Assembly: GCF_000763295.1 (NCBI RefSeq)
Contig: NZ_JRJE01000006.1
Coordinates: 62,001 to 126,000, forward strand
Direction of reading: 5' to 3'
Length of the DNA: 64,000 nt
DNA from: Thalassospira australica
GTDB taxonomy: Bacteria > Pseudomonadota > Alphaproteobacteria > Rhodospirillales > Thalassospiraceae
A program made the translations under genes and the position numbers. The notes beneath the pieces are model-generated. The model was given only the letters and a program-made list of their open reading frames with translations, had not been told where the DNA came from and did not search any database. Positions 20,239 through 29,329 of this stretch are shown one piece after another. The first letter of the stretch is position 1; each line of letters opens with the position of its first letter.

Positions 20239-22869
20239 ATGACATCAGTTCGTCAGGTAATCGCAGGTCTTGCAATCTGTCTGTTTGCAATGACAGCGTC
20301 TTTGGCAGTGTCTGCACAAGAGGGTGAAAACCGTCCGGATGCAGTTCAGAAAATTGAACTGGAAAATGCGCAAAGCCGGGTTGCCGAATGGGAATCCGAA
20401 CTTGATGACCTTGAAGATGTAATTGCCAGCGAAGATGTCACCAACAGCCGTGTCGCCGATAGCCGCGACCAGATTGAAAGCATCCAGCTTGCCATCAATG
20501 CCCTGAGAAGTCGCGCAGATGAACGCCTGCAGCGCTTTGAAGCGGCCCTTGGCAAGCTTGGAAAGCCACCAGAAGAAGGCAAAAAAGAGGTCCCGGCTGT
20601 GGCACGCGAACGTGAACGCATTGATCAGGACATCGCGCGCGTCGGTGGTCTGGTCAAGCAGCTTGAACTGGTGAATTTCAGGGCCAGTGAATTATCCGAT
20701 CAACTGGCAGGCCTTGCGCGCGAACGTTTCACCCGTCGTGTTCTTGGCCGGGCCGAGGTGCCACTTGATCCCGCCATCTGGGGGCAGGCCTGGGGCGAAA
20801 TCGTACAGCTCCCCAGCATGGTGCAGGCGCGCTATGCCAATATAGAACTGTCAGACGATGTCGCGGACGAACTTCTGGACATAGCACCCGGTCTGGTTCT
20901 GTTGACCTTTATCGTTATTGCCGCCCTGATCGGGGGTGAAGTCGTTGTTCTGCGCTACGTTCCCGCACGCTGGAATAATGCACCAGAAGAAGACCGTGTG
21001 TCCTTGGTGTCGGGGACACGGTTCCTGTTTACCGCGATGGTGCCCGGCATTGCGCTTCTGATTGCCTATGGGATACTTGATTCGCGCGATACCCTGTTAA
21101 CGGGGGCGATGGGCAACTTTATCCATCAGTGTTTTGCAGCAGCCCTGTTTTTGTTGTTTGTCGGCGCTGCCGTGCGCAGTGTTCATTCCCCGTTTGCGCC
21201 GACCTTGCGCCGATCCGGCACCACGATGCAAGGGGCAAGGGTTGTCGGGGGCTGCTCGTTGGCGATTGCCTTGATTTTTGCGTTCGACATGGTGTTGTTG
21301 CAAGGTGCGACCACCTTGGGCACGTCGCTTGATATCGCACTGGTTCAAAGCATTACGAACGTTCTGGTTATTTCGGTCTTGCTGTTTGTTTTATCCCTTG
21401 GGGTGTTCTGGCAGCATGATGCGCAAGACCGTCACGCGTTCTGGTCAAAGATCGAACGCCGCAGCCGCCGCGGGTTCAAGGCCGTTGCCATTCTGATGCC
21501 GGTTCTGATGGCGCTGGGCTATGTTGCGCTGGCCCGGTTTATCCTTGAAAACCTGATGATGGCGCTGGCGTTTCTAAGCTGCTATTGGCTGCTGCGCGCT
21601 TATTGCCGTGCATTGATGCACACCTATCTTGTGCGACCGGAAAGCAGCGAAGACAGCACGGTCAGCGATGCGGTGCATGGCACACTTTATTTCTGGTTAC
21701 GGGTACTGATCGATGTGGTGATGTTTTCCATCGCCGTGCCGGTCGCGGTGATGATCTTTACCGACATTGCCTGGGTCGATCTTATTCTTGCGGTTCAGCA
21801 GGCCTTCATTGGCATTCAGGTTGGCGGCATTCATTTTTCATTGCGCACGATCCTGATCGCGGCACTGATGTTTGTCATCGTGCTGGCGGTCATGCGGTTC
21901 TTCCAGCGAATGCTCAGCACGCGGGTTCTGCCCAACACCAAACTTGATCAGGGTTTGCAGCATTCTGTTTCGGCGATATTTGGCTATGCCGGGATTTGCC
22001 TTGCGATCCTGTTGGCGGTGTCTGCCGCCGGGCTTGATTTGTCGAACCTTGCGATCATTGCCGGTGCCATTTCGGTTGGTATCGGTTTTGGCATGCAAAG
22101 CATTGTGAACAACTTTGTCTCGGGCCTGATCCTTCTGGTCGAACGTCCCATCAAGGTCGGCGACTGGATTGTGGTTGGTGCCGATCAGGGCTTTGTCAAA
22201 GACATCCGTGTGCGTGCCACCGAGATCGAGACATTTGATCGATCTTCTATCGTTATTCCGAACTCCGAGCTGATTTCAAACCGGGTTCTAAACTGGACGC
22301 TCAAGGAGCGCTCCGGCCGTGGCATCATCAAGATCGGTGTGTCTTATGGTGCAGATATCGACAAGGTGCGCGATATCCTGTTTGAAATGGCGGACAAACG
22401 CCGCGAGATTTTGAGCTATCCGGCCCCGCAGGTCGTGTTTATGGACTTCGGCGCCAGTTCACTTGATTTCGAACTGCGTTATTTCCTGCGCGATATCGGC
22501 GATGTGGTTGTGGTCGGAAGCTCGATCCGGTTTGAACTTGTGCAGCGCTTCCGCGAGGAAGGCATCGAAATTCCCTTCCCGCAGCGTGACCTTAACCTGC
22601 GAGATGTCGACAAGCTTACCGATGCGATCCGTGATGCGGGCAAAGGCGCACCGCCCCGGCCCGCACCTGTACCCGTGCCGGATATCTCGCCTGAGCCGGC
22701 GGGCAAGGACAGTCAGACCGATGACAGTTCTGATATGGGGGCGGATCAAAAGGCAGCCCCGCCATCTGCGGCAAAAGACATCTCGCGCGATCGCGATGCG
22801 TCGAGCCGGGAAATCCCGGATGCGGGCGGTGAAGGTCCTGATGATCCGGGCGGGGACGCGCCGCGCTAA
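20239..22869 (+). CDS. Mechanosensitive ion channel with DUF3772 domain (MscK-like)
   Basis: An 876-residue membrane protein that should open under membrane tension to release solutes on osmotic downshock. An N-terminal signal peptide (ending SLAVSAQ) precedes a periplasmic coiled coil, about residues 35-140, with DUF3772 character. About eleven hydrophobic helices follow. The MscS core has GLDLSNLAIIAGAISVGIGFGMQSIVNNFVSGLILLVERPIKVGDWI, then the beta and alpha/beta domains. The last ~85 residues are a Pro/Asp/Gly-rich, probably disordered, tail. The gene stands alone; the ATG at 20239 gives a proper signal sequence. Confidence 0.92.
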   Translation: MTSVRQVIAGLAICLFAMTASLAVSAQEGENRPDAVQKIELENAQSRVAEWESELDDLEDVIASEDVTNSRVADSRDQIESIQLAINALRSRADERLQRFEAALGKLGKPPEEGKKEVPAVARERERIDQDIARVGGLVKQLELVNFRASELSDQLAGLARERFTRRVLGRAEVPLDPAIWGQAWGEIVQLPSMVQARYANIELSDDVADELLDIAPGLVLLTFIVIAALIGGEVVVLRYVPARWNNAPEEDRVSLVSGTRFLFTAMVPGIALLIAYGILDSRDTLLTGAMGNFIHQCFAAALFLLFVGAAVRSVHSPFAPTLRRSGTTMQGARVVGGCSLAIALIFAFDMVLLQGATTLGTSLDIALVQSITNVLVISVLLFVLSLGVFWQHDAQDRHAFWSKIERRSRRGFKAVAILMPVLMALGYVALARFILENLMMALAFLSCYWLLRAYCRALMHTYLVRPESSEDSTVSDAVHGTLYFWLRVLIDVVMFSIAVPVAVMIFTDIAWVDLILAVQQAFIGIQVGGIHFSLRTILIAALMFVIVLAVMRFFQRMLSTRVLPNTKLDQGLQHSVSAIFGYAGICLAILLAVSAAGLDLSNLAIIAGAISVGIGFGMQSIVNNFVSGLILLVERPIKVGDWIVVGADQGFVKDIRVRATEIETFDRSSIVIPNSELISNRVLNWTLKERSGRGIIKIGVSYGADIDKVRDILFEMADKRREILSYPAPQVVFMDFGASSLDFELRYFLRDIGDVVVVGSSIRFELVQRFREEGIEIPFPQRDLNLRDVDKLTDAIRDAGKGAPPRPAPVPVPDISPEPAGKDSQTDDSSDMGADQKAAPPSAAKDISRDRDASSREIPDAGGEGPDDPGGDAPR

Positions 22870-22929
22870 GGATTATCCTGCTTGCGAAAAGGCCTTTTGC
22901 CGTCCCGTTTTTGTCATGCGATGCAGGCG

Positions 22930-23766
22930 TTATTTGATTTTGGAGTCATGGCCTTCAGTGAAAAATGCTTCAAGTTCGGCAAACCCCATGGCCTGTTCTG
23001 CAAACCCGAATGAGCCCTGTGAGACCATTTCGCGAGAAGCTTTGACAAAAGCGCCATAGGCAAGCCGGGCAAGGGCAGAACCAACACTGATCCGTTTGGC
23101 ACCTGCATTTGCCAATTCAGCCAGGCTGAATGTATTTCCGGGCATGCCCATGACGACATTTACCGGTTTGTGAAGCGCACCGCAAACGGTCCGGATTGTA
23201 TCAAGATCATACAAACCTGGCGCATAGAGAACATCAGCACCTGCTGCTTCAAATGCCTGAAGGCGTTTGATTGTGTCGTTAAGGTCAGGTTTGCCCCACA
23301 GGAAATTTTCGCATCGGGCCGTCAGAACAAAATCATGCCGCAAGGCAGATTTGGCTTCTACCGCAGCCTGAATGCGTTCAACGGCATGAGAAAAATCATA
23401 AATCGGATTGTCTGTGTCCCCAGTATGATCTTCGAGAGAACAACCGGCAAGGCCGATTGATGCGGCGACTGAAATGGTTTCCGCCGAACTTTCCGGACTA
23501 TCGCCCATTCCTTTTTCGAGGTCGGCCGTGACTGGAAGCGGCGTAGCAGAGACCAATGCCTGACAATGCTTGAAAGTATTGTCAGGCGATGTTTTTCCCT
23601 CTGCAACCCCCAAAGAAAATGCCATGCCTGCGCTTGTCGTCGCCAACGCCCGGAAACCGAGTGCAACAAGAATTCGGGCAGTTCCGATATCCCATGGATT
23701 GGGAATTATGAATGCACCGGGTTCCTCGTGAAGAGCGCGAAATGCAGCCCCTTTGTCCTGCGGCAT
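22930..23766 (-). CDS. Isocitrate lyase/PEP mutase family protein
   Basis: A 278-residue TIM-barrel enzyme of the PEP mutase/isocitrate lyase superfamily. It has the typical N-terminal NPWDIGTARILVALGFRALATTSAG, the acid cluster ADLEKGMGD and LEDHTGD for Mg binding, then TARCENF. The catalytic-loop cysteine of isocitrate lyase (KKCGH) is absent, so it is not the glyoxylate enzyme. Relatives act as oxaloacetate decarboxylases, 2-methylisocitrate lyases or carboxyphosphonoenolpyruvate-like enzymes; the exact substrate is not assigned. It is 129 nt downstream of the Nudix gene on the same strand. Confidence 0.85.
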   Translation of the reverse strand: MPQDKGAAFRALHEEPGAFIIPNPWDIGTARILVALGFRALATTSAGMAFSLGVAEGKTSPDNTFKHCQALVSATPLPVTADLEKGMGDSPESSAETISVAASIGLAGCSLEDHTGDTDNPIYDFSHAVERIQAAVEAKSALRHDFVLTARCENFLWGKPDLNDTIKRLQAFEAAGADVLYAPGLYDLDTIRTVCGALHKPVNVVMGMPGNTFSLAELANAGAKRISVGSALARLAYGAFVKASREMVSQGSFGFAEQAMGFAELEAFFTEGHDSKIK

Positions 23767-23895
23767 GTTCTTAATCCCTGTGCGGTTAAGCGGACCAAGA
23801 TTTTGTCACGAACAAAGGAACATAACAAGAACAATTGTTGCGAAATGGTGCAGGCGACGATTTGCCGATTCAGACGTATCTCGTTGGTTGGATGA

Positions 23896-24321
23896 TCAAA
23901 TATCAAACAGGGCTGCGGTGATCTTTTGCCCCATCGGGGCTATCAGGTGCCGTTCGCGCGGCGAAAGCCAGCGAAGTTCGGCAATCTCGCCTGCAGGGGC
24001 GAGGGTTCCGGTATAATAACCGGTAAAGCAGGTCATGCGGACAACCGCGCCGTCGGGCTGGTTGTGCCCCTGTCCGGCAAAGGTGCCGAGTTTGCGCAAT
24101 GTGCCGGGCACAAGGTCAACGCCGAGCTCTTCACTGATTTCACGCTTGATGGCTTCGCGGGCGGTTTCGCCGGGATCAATCTTGCCACCGGGCAGATAAA
24201 ACCGGTCGCGACCATGGCTGCGTACCGACAGGATCATCTCGCCGTCACGCAAAATCCAGTTGGCGGTCTCAATCACCTTGATAAGGGCTGTGTCTGTGGT
24301 GCTGTGACTGGTTTCAGGCAT
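23896..24321 (-). CDS. Nudix hydrolase
   Basis: A 141-residue Nudix pyrophosphohydrolase. The box GGKIDPGETAREAIKREISEELGV follows the consensus G-x5-E-x7-REUxEExGU. The family removes nucleotide diphosphate-linked metabolites or oxidised nucleotides; specificity cannot be inferred. It starts 6 nt after the nadC stop, so the two are almost certainly co-transcribed, which allows (but does not prove) a role in pyridine nucleotide metabolism. It is a plain Nudix domain without the winged helix of NrtR regulators. Confidence 0.88.
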   Translation of the reverse strand: MPETSHSTTDTALIKVIETANWILRDGEMILSVRSHGRDRFYLPGGKIDPGETAREAIKREISEELGVDLVPGTLRKLGTFAGQGHNQPDGAVVRMTCFTGYYTGTLAPAGEIAELRWLSPRERHLIAPMGQKITAALFDI

Positions 24322-24327
24322 GCGGCC

Positions 24328-25167
24328 TCACAGGATGGCGACATCAAGTCCGATATCAACCGCCGGAGCCGATTGGGTGATGCGCCCGACGGATACGTAA
24401 TCTACCCCCGTTGCCGCAATGGCCCCGATGGTGTCAAGGTTAACACCACCCGATGCCTCGGTCTTGCAGCGCCCCGCCACAATGGCAACGGCTTTGCGCA
24501 ACATATCCGGGCCCATATTATCAAGCAGAATGATATCTGCCCCTGCTGCTGCGGCTTCTTCCACCTGATCAAGGGTATCACATTCGACCTCGATTTTGGG
24601 CAAATTGGCAGCACGGGCAGCTTCGACACATTTGCTGATCGATCCGACAACGCCGATATGGTTGTCCTTGATCATCACCCCGTCATAAAGCCCCATGCGA
24701 TGGTTCTGTGCGCCGCCCATGCGGGTGGCGTATTTTTCAAGCTTGCGCCATCCCGGAAGGGTCTTGCGCGTATCCAAAAGCTTGGCCGGTGTATCCCCCA
24801 TCGCCGCAACATAGGTGCGCGTGGTGGTGGCAATACCCGAAAGATGCTGCAGGGTATTCAGGGCCGTGCGTTCGGCTGTCAGAATGCCGCGCGCGTTGCC
24901 TTCGACCACGGCGAGAATGTCTTTGGCAGAAATGGCATCGCCATCTTCGCAGCGTTTTTCGATCCTGGCGTCCGGGACCAATTTGCGAAAACAATCAAGC
25001 GCGATATCAAGCCCGGCCACGACAATGTCTTCGCGGGTTTCAAGGGCAACGCGAAGCCGTGCATCTGCAGGAACGACATTGTCCGATGTGATGTCACCAG
25101 GGCCGATATCCTCGGCAAAGGAACGGTCGATGAAATCTGTGATTTCAGCTTGGGTCAGGACGGTCAT
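24328..25167 (-). CDS. nadC: Nicotinate-nucleotide pyrophosphorylase (carboxylating)
   Basis: A 279-residue quinolinate phosphoribosyltransferase that makes nicotinate mononucleotide and CO2 from quinolinate and PRPP. Features seen are EDIGPGDITSDNV, the ERTALNTLQHLSGIAT helix, DTRKTLPGWRKLEKYA and HRMGLYDGVMIKDNH, and the phosphate loop ASGGVNLDTIGAIAATGVDYVSVG. The frame is open to 25440, but the ATG at 25167 begins the usual N-terminus. It lies 76 nt downstream of nadA behind a terminator hairpin. nadB is not in the window. Confidence 0.96.
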   Translation of the reverse strand: MTVLTQAEITDFIDRSFAEDIGPGDITSDNVVPADARLRVALETREDIVVAGLDIALDCFRKLVPDARIEKRCEDGDAISAKDILAVVEGNARGILTAERTALNTLQHLSGIATTTRTYVAAMGDTPAKLLDTRKTLPGWRKLEKYATRMGGAQNHRMGLYDGVMIKDNHIGVVGSISKCVEAARAANLPKIEVECDTLDQVEEAAAAGADIILLDNMGPDMLRKAVAIVAGRCKTEASGGVNLDTIGAIAATGVDYVSVGRITQSAPAVDIGLDVAIL

Positions 25168-25204
25168 GGGGACAGAGCACTTTGAATTCGGGAAAGATGG
25201 AAAA

Positions 25205-25229
25205 CAGCCCCGCAAAACTTGCGGGGCTG
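25205..25229 (-). terminator. Rho-independent terminator between nadA and nadC
   Basis: A perfect 11-bp stem (25205-25215 with 25219-25229), 3-nt loop, followed on the - strand by TTTTCCATCTTTCCC. It lies 14 nt past the nadA stop and 37 nt before the nadC start, so nadC must rely on read-through or on a promoter within the gap. Confidence 0.85.
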
Positions 25230-25243
25230 TGGGATGGTTGGGC

Positions 25244-26266
25244 TTAGGCCGCGTCGTCTTTTTTGACCGGAATGTTTTTTGACATTTCCAACATGCGTTC
25301 AAGCGGCTTGACCGCTGCGACACGCAGGTCTTCGGGCATGACGATCTGTGGGCCGTTATTGACCAGACACAGATACAGCTTCTCAAGCGTGTTGAGTTCC
25401 ATGAACGGGCAGTTGTTGCATGCACATGACCCGTCGGCACCCGGCACCGGAATGAATTCCTTGTGCGGGGCGGCCTTTTCCATCTGGTGAATGATGTGGG
25501 GCTCGGTCGCGATCAGATATTTCTGATCCGGGCCGTTGATCACATATTCCAAAATGGCGCGGGTTGAACCGATGTGATCGGCATGTTTCAAAATGCCATC
25601 ATGGCATTCTGGGTGGGCGGCAATCATGGCATCAGGATTTTGCGTTTTAAGCCGGATCAGCTCACGTTCGGAGAACTGCTCATGCACGATGCACGACCCG
25701 TTCCAAAGCGTCATGTCACGACCGGTTTTCTTGGCAAGGTATGATCCAAGATGGCGGTCAGGTGCCCACAGGATCGGCTTGTCGAGCGGGATCTGGTCAA
25801 TGACCTCGGCCGCATTGGACGAAGTCACGATAATATCGGATGCGGCCTTTACCTCGGCCGAGCAGTTGATATAGGTGATCGACACGTGATCAGGATGCTG
25901 TTCACGGAACTTGCGGAACGGTTCTGGCTGACAAGAATCCTCGAGCGAGCAACCCGCCTTGGAATCCGGCAACAGAACGGTTTTGTTCGGGCTGAGGATC
26001 TTGGCGACCTCGGCCATAAAGCGCACACCGCAAAATACGATGACGTCCGCATCGGTGGCAGCCGCCTTGCGCGACAGATCAAGACTATCGCCGACAAAGT
26101 CGGCAAGGTCCTGAATTTCCCCATCCTGATAGTAATGGGCCAGAATGATCGCGTTCTTTTCCTTTTTCAGGCGCTGAATCTCAGCTTCCAGATCAAGGGT
26201 CGGATCAATCTGCATTTCCGACATTGCGTTGGCGGATGCCTCGGCAATGGTGATCATTTCATTCAT
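25244..26266 (-). CDS. nadA: Quinolinate synthase A
   Basis: A 340-residue [4Fe-4S] enzyme condensing iminoaspartate with dihydroxyacetone phosphate to quinolinate. Family motifs are [69 protein letters not shown] and CACNNCPFM, which include the cluster cysteines. The ATG at 26266 is used; an in-frame ATG 14 codons further in is possible. A 519-nt spacer precedes it. It needs an aspartate oxidase or dehydrogenase supplied from elsewhere. Confidence 0.97.
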   Translation of the reverse strand: MNEMITIAEASANAMSEMQIDPTLDLEAEIQRLKKEKNAIILAHYYQDGEIQDLADFVGDSLDLSRKAAATDADVIVFCGVRFMAEVAKILSPNKTVLLPDSKAGCSLEDSCQPEPFRKFREQHPDHVSITYINCSAEVKAASDIIVTSSNAAEVIDQIPLDKPILWAPDRHLGSYLAKKTGRDMTLWNGSCIVHEQFSERELIRLKTQNPDAMIAAHPECHDGILKHADHIGSTRAILEYVINGPDQKYLIATEPHIIHQMEKAAPHKEFIPVPGADGSCACNNCPFMELNTLEKLYLCLVNNGPQIVMPEDLRVAAVKPLERMLEMSKNIPVKKDDAA

Positions 26267-26785
26267 GGCGTCTTCTCATCTCGCCTGTTTGCATGTCGGA
26301 GATAATGTGCGGGGCCCGACATCGCAAGTTAATGACAGTTTGAGAACTTCAATATCGCCATTGGGCAGGGATGGCAAGGAAATGGGGCAGGGGATTTTGA
26401 TTGCACATCGGCAGATGTCCAGCGCGATGCTAGATTGCAGATGTTTTAGACGCTTACGCTTGGCCCATAATACGCCGCTTGATAAGTGGTGGGCAGCCCC
26501 GCAATTGATGGCAGGGATAGTGCGATATGAGAAATAAAATATCTTTGCTGTCAAAAACCTCAATATAAATCTATGATAGAGGCTGCATCTTCTTTCAGTA
26601 AAATTGATGAGTGCCCCAAACATTTGTTTGGGTGTCTATTTTTGCGCTTAAATCGTGCGACTCCCTTTGGGGGTGGTTTGATTTAATTCGCGCGTTTGCG
26701 CGTGGTAAAAATAGGCCGTTATTTTTGCTGAATGAAGAAAAATCGACTTTTCTGATTGCCGCGTATTTGCGCGATAGGAGCTATT
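26267..26785. promoter_or_regulatory. 519-nt divergent intergenic region upstream of nadA and of a small hypothetical gene
   Basis: It contains the promoter regions of both divergent genes. A + strand hairpin (stem 26615-26621 with 26626-26632) followed by TGTCTATTTTT could end a short transcript or act as leader attenuator for the small gene. The middle (26530-26600) is AT-rich. No known riboswitch class was recognised. Confidence 0.45.
26615..26645 (+). terminator. Terminator-like hairpin in the nadA/small-gene spacer
   Basis: A 7-bp perfect stem with a 4-nt loop, then a T-rich tail ending in five Ts around 26640. No gene precedes it on the + strand, so it could mark the end of an unannotated small RNA or a conditional terminator in the leader of the 26786 gene. 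Confidence 0.4.
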
Positions 26786-27112
26786 TTGACAAACCGCACC
26801 ACATCAAAAATTCTGAGTTTTGCCCGCCCGTTTAGCTTGCGTGGCTTTGCAGAAGTTCTGCCTGCCGGTGCCTATAAGGTCATCACCGAAGAAATGCAGG
26901 ACGATAAGGTCACCTATCCGACCTGGCAGTGGGTTTCGACCCAGATGCATCTGCATACCAATGCAGACCGTGCACATGATGCCCGCATGGTAAATGTTGA
27001 TCCCCGCGATCTTGAAGTTGCCCATCTGCGCGATCAAAAAATGATCGACGCCCGCCCGAAAGTGGCGTTTTCCGTCCATAAATCAAACAGCCGGTCCAAA
27101 CGCGCTTTGTAA
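26786..27112 (+). CDS. Small conserved hypothetical protein
   Basis: A 108-residue protein probably starting at a TTG at 26786, which has an AGGAG ribosome site 5 nt upstream; an ATG at 26756 in the same frame lacks one. Near the N-terminus it reads SFARPFSLRGFAEVLPAGAYKVITEEMQ, a layout (F-x-L...LPAGxYxVxTEE) familiar from short uncharacterised alphaproteobacterial proteins. No catalytic or membrane features are seen; it is probably cytoplasmic. It is followed by a GC-rich hairpin. No function is assigned. Confidence 0.65.
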   Translation: MTNRTTSKILSFARPFSLRGFAEVLPAGAYKVITEEMQDDKVTYPTWQWVSTQMHLHTNADRAHDARMVNVDPRDLEVAHLRDQKMIDARPKVAFSVHKSNSRSKRAL

Positions 27113-27594
27113 TTATAGCGCATACTGTGAAGGGGGCTCCGGCCAGCTTGCTCAAACGGGTTGGACTGGCCGGAAAATACCCCGACCTGATATTTTCCCA
27201 GAATGAAAACCCGTCATAGTTCCATTCTGCTGGCTTGTCGGACTTGGCCCTAAACGGTTATTCCCAGCCCCAAAGATACTGGCCAGCAGGCGGTCACCTG
27301 CTGTTAAATGTTGAGGGTTGCCGAATGGGAAGCTTGCCTGTGCCCATCCACTGATAGGGCTATTAAAATTACATCTGTCCCCTTTTTCCGTGCATCAGAA
27401 GCACATCTGATTGATAAATCTCAGTGAAGTTACCTGCCAGCACTTCTATGTTTGGGCCGGATTCCGTAACGGATCGGACATAAATTTCGCTTCCGCACAC
27501 ACGTTTTCGCTGTTTTTAGCCTGCTGTTACATACCTGCCTTGTAGAATGCGAAGTATGTGTGACCCTCGGATGAGGCCATAAAGCCCATAACTG
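27113..27594. other. 482-nt intergenic region with strong secondary structure
   Basis: It contains a GC-rich hairpin (27138-27146 with 27166-27174) enclosed by GGGG (27133-27136) and CCCC (27180-27183), then further GC-rich complementary segments up to about 27360. The structured 250 nt without a plausible reading frame would suit a non-coding RNA, but no 6S, SRP, RNase P, tmRNA or riboswitch signature was found by eye. Frames on the - strand here have no coding features. Confidence 0.4.
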
Positions 27595-27600
27595 ATGCAC

Positions 27601-27840
27601 ATGAGAGTCTTGAATATGGATTGGGTCCCGATCACTTTTGGTACGTTTAAAGTTGTCGTACTGCTGACCGCGATGTTCTTCGCCATCAAGTGGCATTACG
27701 ATCAAGGTCAAAAGTACGGCAGACAAGCGGTACTGCGTGCCAGCGCCAAGATCACCGGCGTCTTCGTGCTCGCACTCTTGGTCGTGGGGGGCATCACTCT
27801 GGCACTTAGTAACTTCCTTGGTTTGGACCTAAGTTACTAA
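27601..27840 (+). CDS. Small two-helix membrane protein
   Basis: About 79 residues from the ATG at 27601 (ATGs at 27595 and 27616 are also in frame). Two hydrophobic stretches (ITFGTFKVVVLLTAMFFAI and the ITGVFVLALLVVGGITLAL region) are separated by a charged loop, HYDQGQKYGRQAVLRASAK, so it is likely a hairpin-type inner-membrane protein. It ends 31 nt before the convergent glutamine-synthetase-like gene. No family was recognised; coding is supported by the regular amphipathic pattern and clean start and stop only. Confidence 0.6.
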   Translation: MRVLNMDWVPITFGTFKVVVLLTAMFFAIKWHYDQGQKYGRQAVLRASAKITGVFVLALLVVGGITLALSNFLGLDLSY

Positions 27841-27871
27841 TCGCTGTAGCACCGCCCCCACAGATAGGGGA

Positions 27872-29260
27872 TCAGACGGAAAACCCGTAATATTCCCACT
27901 CGGCGGCTGAAACCTTTTGTGCCATCTGTTCGTATTCGGCCTGTTTGATTTTGGTGAAGGCCGTGTGGAAGCGTGCGCCCAGCGTGCGTTTGTTGAACTC
28001 GGACGCGCCGAAATGATCAATCGCGTCCAGCCAATGACGCGGCAGGTCATTGGGTGCCTTTGCCGCGCCGATTTCGTCTTCGCAGGGTTTACCCGGATCA
28101 ATTTTGCCTTCAATCCCGTCAAGGGCAGCCCCGAGGGTGACGGCGGCGACCAGATACGGGTTGGCATCAACACCGGCAATGCGGTGTTCGAAATGCCGCG
28201 TCTTGCCCGGTGTGCCGGGTACGCGGAGCGCCACAGTGCGGTTTTCAACACCCCAGTCATCCGAAGCCGGTGAATACATCGCCGATGCAAAGCGACGCCA
28301 TGAATTCATGAACGGCGCAAGCAAGAGCATGGTTTCGCCAATGGTGCCGCGAATGCCGCCAATTGCATGCAGCATGAGCGGGCTTAACGATCCGTCTGCC
28401 TGATCGGCAAACAGGTTATTGCCATCCTTGCCCGCAAGTGACAGGTGCAAATGCATGCCCGATCCGGCTTCATTGCCAAATGGCTTGGGCATAAACACCG
28501 CTTCCTTGCCAAATCGGCGTGCGACCGTGCGGATCAGGCGCTTGGCGATAATCACGTCATCAGCAGCGCGCATCAGGTCGCGATAGCGGATCGTCATTTC
28601 ATACTGGCCCGGCCCATATTCCGAAATCAGGGTTTCCAGCGTCAGGTCAAGATGCTTGGCCCCTTCGTACACCGCATCAAACAGCGGTGACATTTCATCA
28701 ATTTCATCGACCGACATGGTGTTGCGAAGGGGGCTGCGCCGTTTGGTCATGGTATAGGATGCCGGGCGATAAAGCCCGGAGGCATCTGGCTTTTGATCGA
28801 CCAGGTAAAATTCAAGTTCAAAGGCCCCCATCGGGTGGTAGCCAAGCGCGTTTGCCCGTTTAACCTGCGCGCCAAACACATTGCGCGGATCAACGTCATG
28901 GGGCCTTGCATCTTCTTCATACATTGAAATCAAAAGCTGCCCGCGCCCGGTGTGGGGCAGATAACCCAATGTGCCGGGCACTGGCCAACAGCGGCAATCA
29001 CCGCCCCCGCCGGTTTGAACCAATCCGCAATCATCAACGTCTTCGCCGCTGACATCCTGCCCGAAGATTGAACTTGGCAGGCCGCGCCCGGATTTATAGA
29101 TACCTTCAAGTTCGTGACGGCGGATCATCTTGCCCCGACCGATACCGTGAAAATCGGTCAGGATGATGTCGATGGCCTCGACGTCGCGATATTTGGCAAG
29201 AAAGTCCTGTGCTTCGGACAGTTGACTTCCACTTGGCGAAGGGGCGTTTGCGGTGGCCAC
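27872..29260 (-). CDS. Glutamine synthetase family protein (PuuA/GlnA-like ligase)
   Basis: A 462-residue member of the GS fold. It has an N-terminal beta-grasp part (IDIILTDFHGIGRGKMIRRHEL), then the catalytic barrel with GAFELEFYLV, EYGPGQYEMT, FMPKPFGNEAGSGMHLHLSL and ENRTVALRVPG...HFEHRIAGVDANPYLVAA. The lack of the adenylylation tyrosine region and the HEL-x-G start put it with gamma-glutamylputrescine/gamma-glutamyl-amine ligases and not with housekeeping GlnA. It likely joins glutamate to an amine using ATP. No polyamine catabolic genes flank it, so the substrate is open. Confidence 0.85.
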   Translation of the reverse strand: MATANAPSPSGSQLSEAQDFLAKYRDVEAIDIILTDFHGIGRGKMIRRHELEGIYKSGRGLPSSIFGQDVSGEDVDDCGLVQTGGGGDCRCWPVPGTLGYLPHTGRGQLLISMYEEDARPHDVDPRNVFGAQVKRANALGYHPMGAFELEFYLVDQKPDASGLYRPASYTMTKRRSPLRNTMSVDEIDEMSPLFDAVYEGAKHLDLTLETLISEYGPGQYEMTIRYRDLMRAADDVIIAKRLIRTVARRFGKEAVFMPKPFGNEAGSGMHLHLSLAGKDGNNLFADQADGSLSPLMLHAIGGIRGTIGETMLLLAPFMNSWRRFASAMYSPASDDWGVENRTVALRVPGTPGKTRHFEHRIAGVDANPYLVAAVTLGAALDGIEGKIDPGKPCEDEIGAAKAPNDLPRHWLDAIDHFGASEFNKRTLGARFHTAFTKIKQAEYEQMAQKVSAAEWEYYGFSV

Positions 29261-29329
29261 GGCACGATTTCCTAAGATGCTGACGGGGGCAATGCAGGTG
29301 CAGAACCAATTTCAAAACCGGGCGGGATA

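Noticed and set aside
23926-25185. 419-codon + strand frame opposite the Nudix gene and nadC
   Set aside because: Spans two real genes and their junction on the other strand, so it cannot be a gene of its own.
27113-27430. 6S RNA or cobalamin riboswitch
   Set aside because: Some stems look suggestive, but the conserved bubble or box sequences could not be found.
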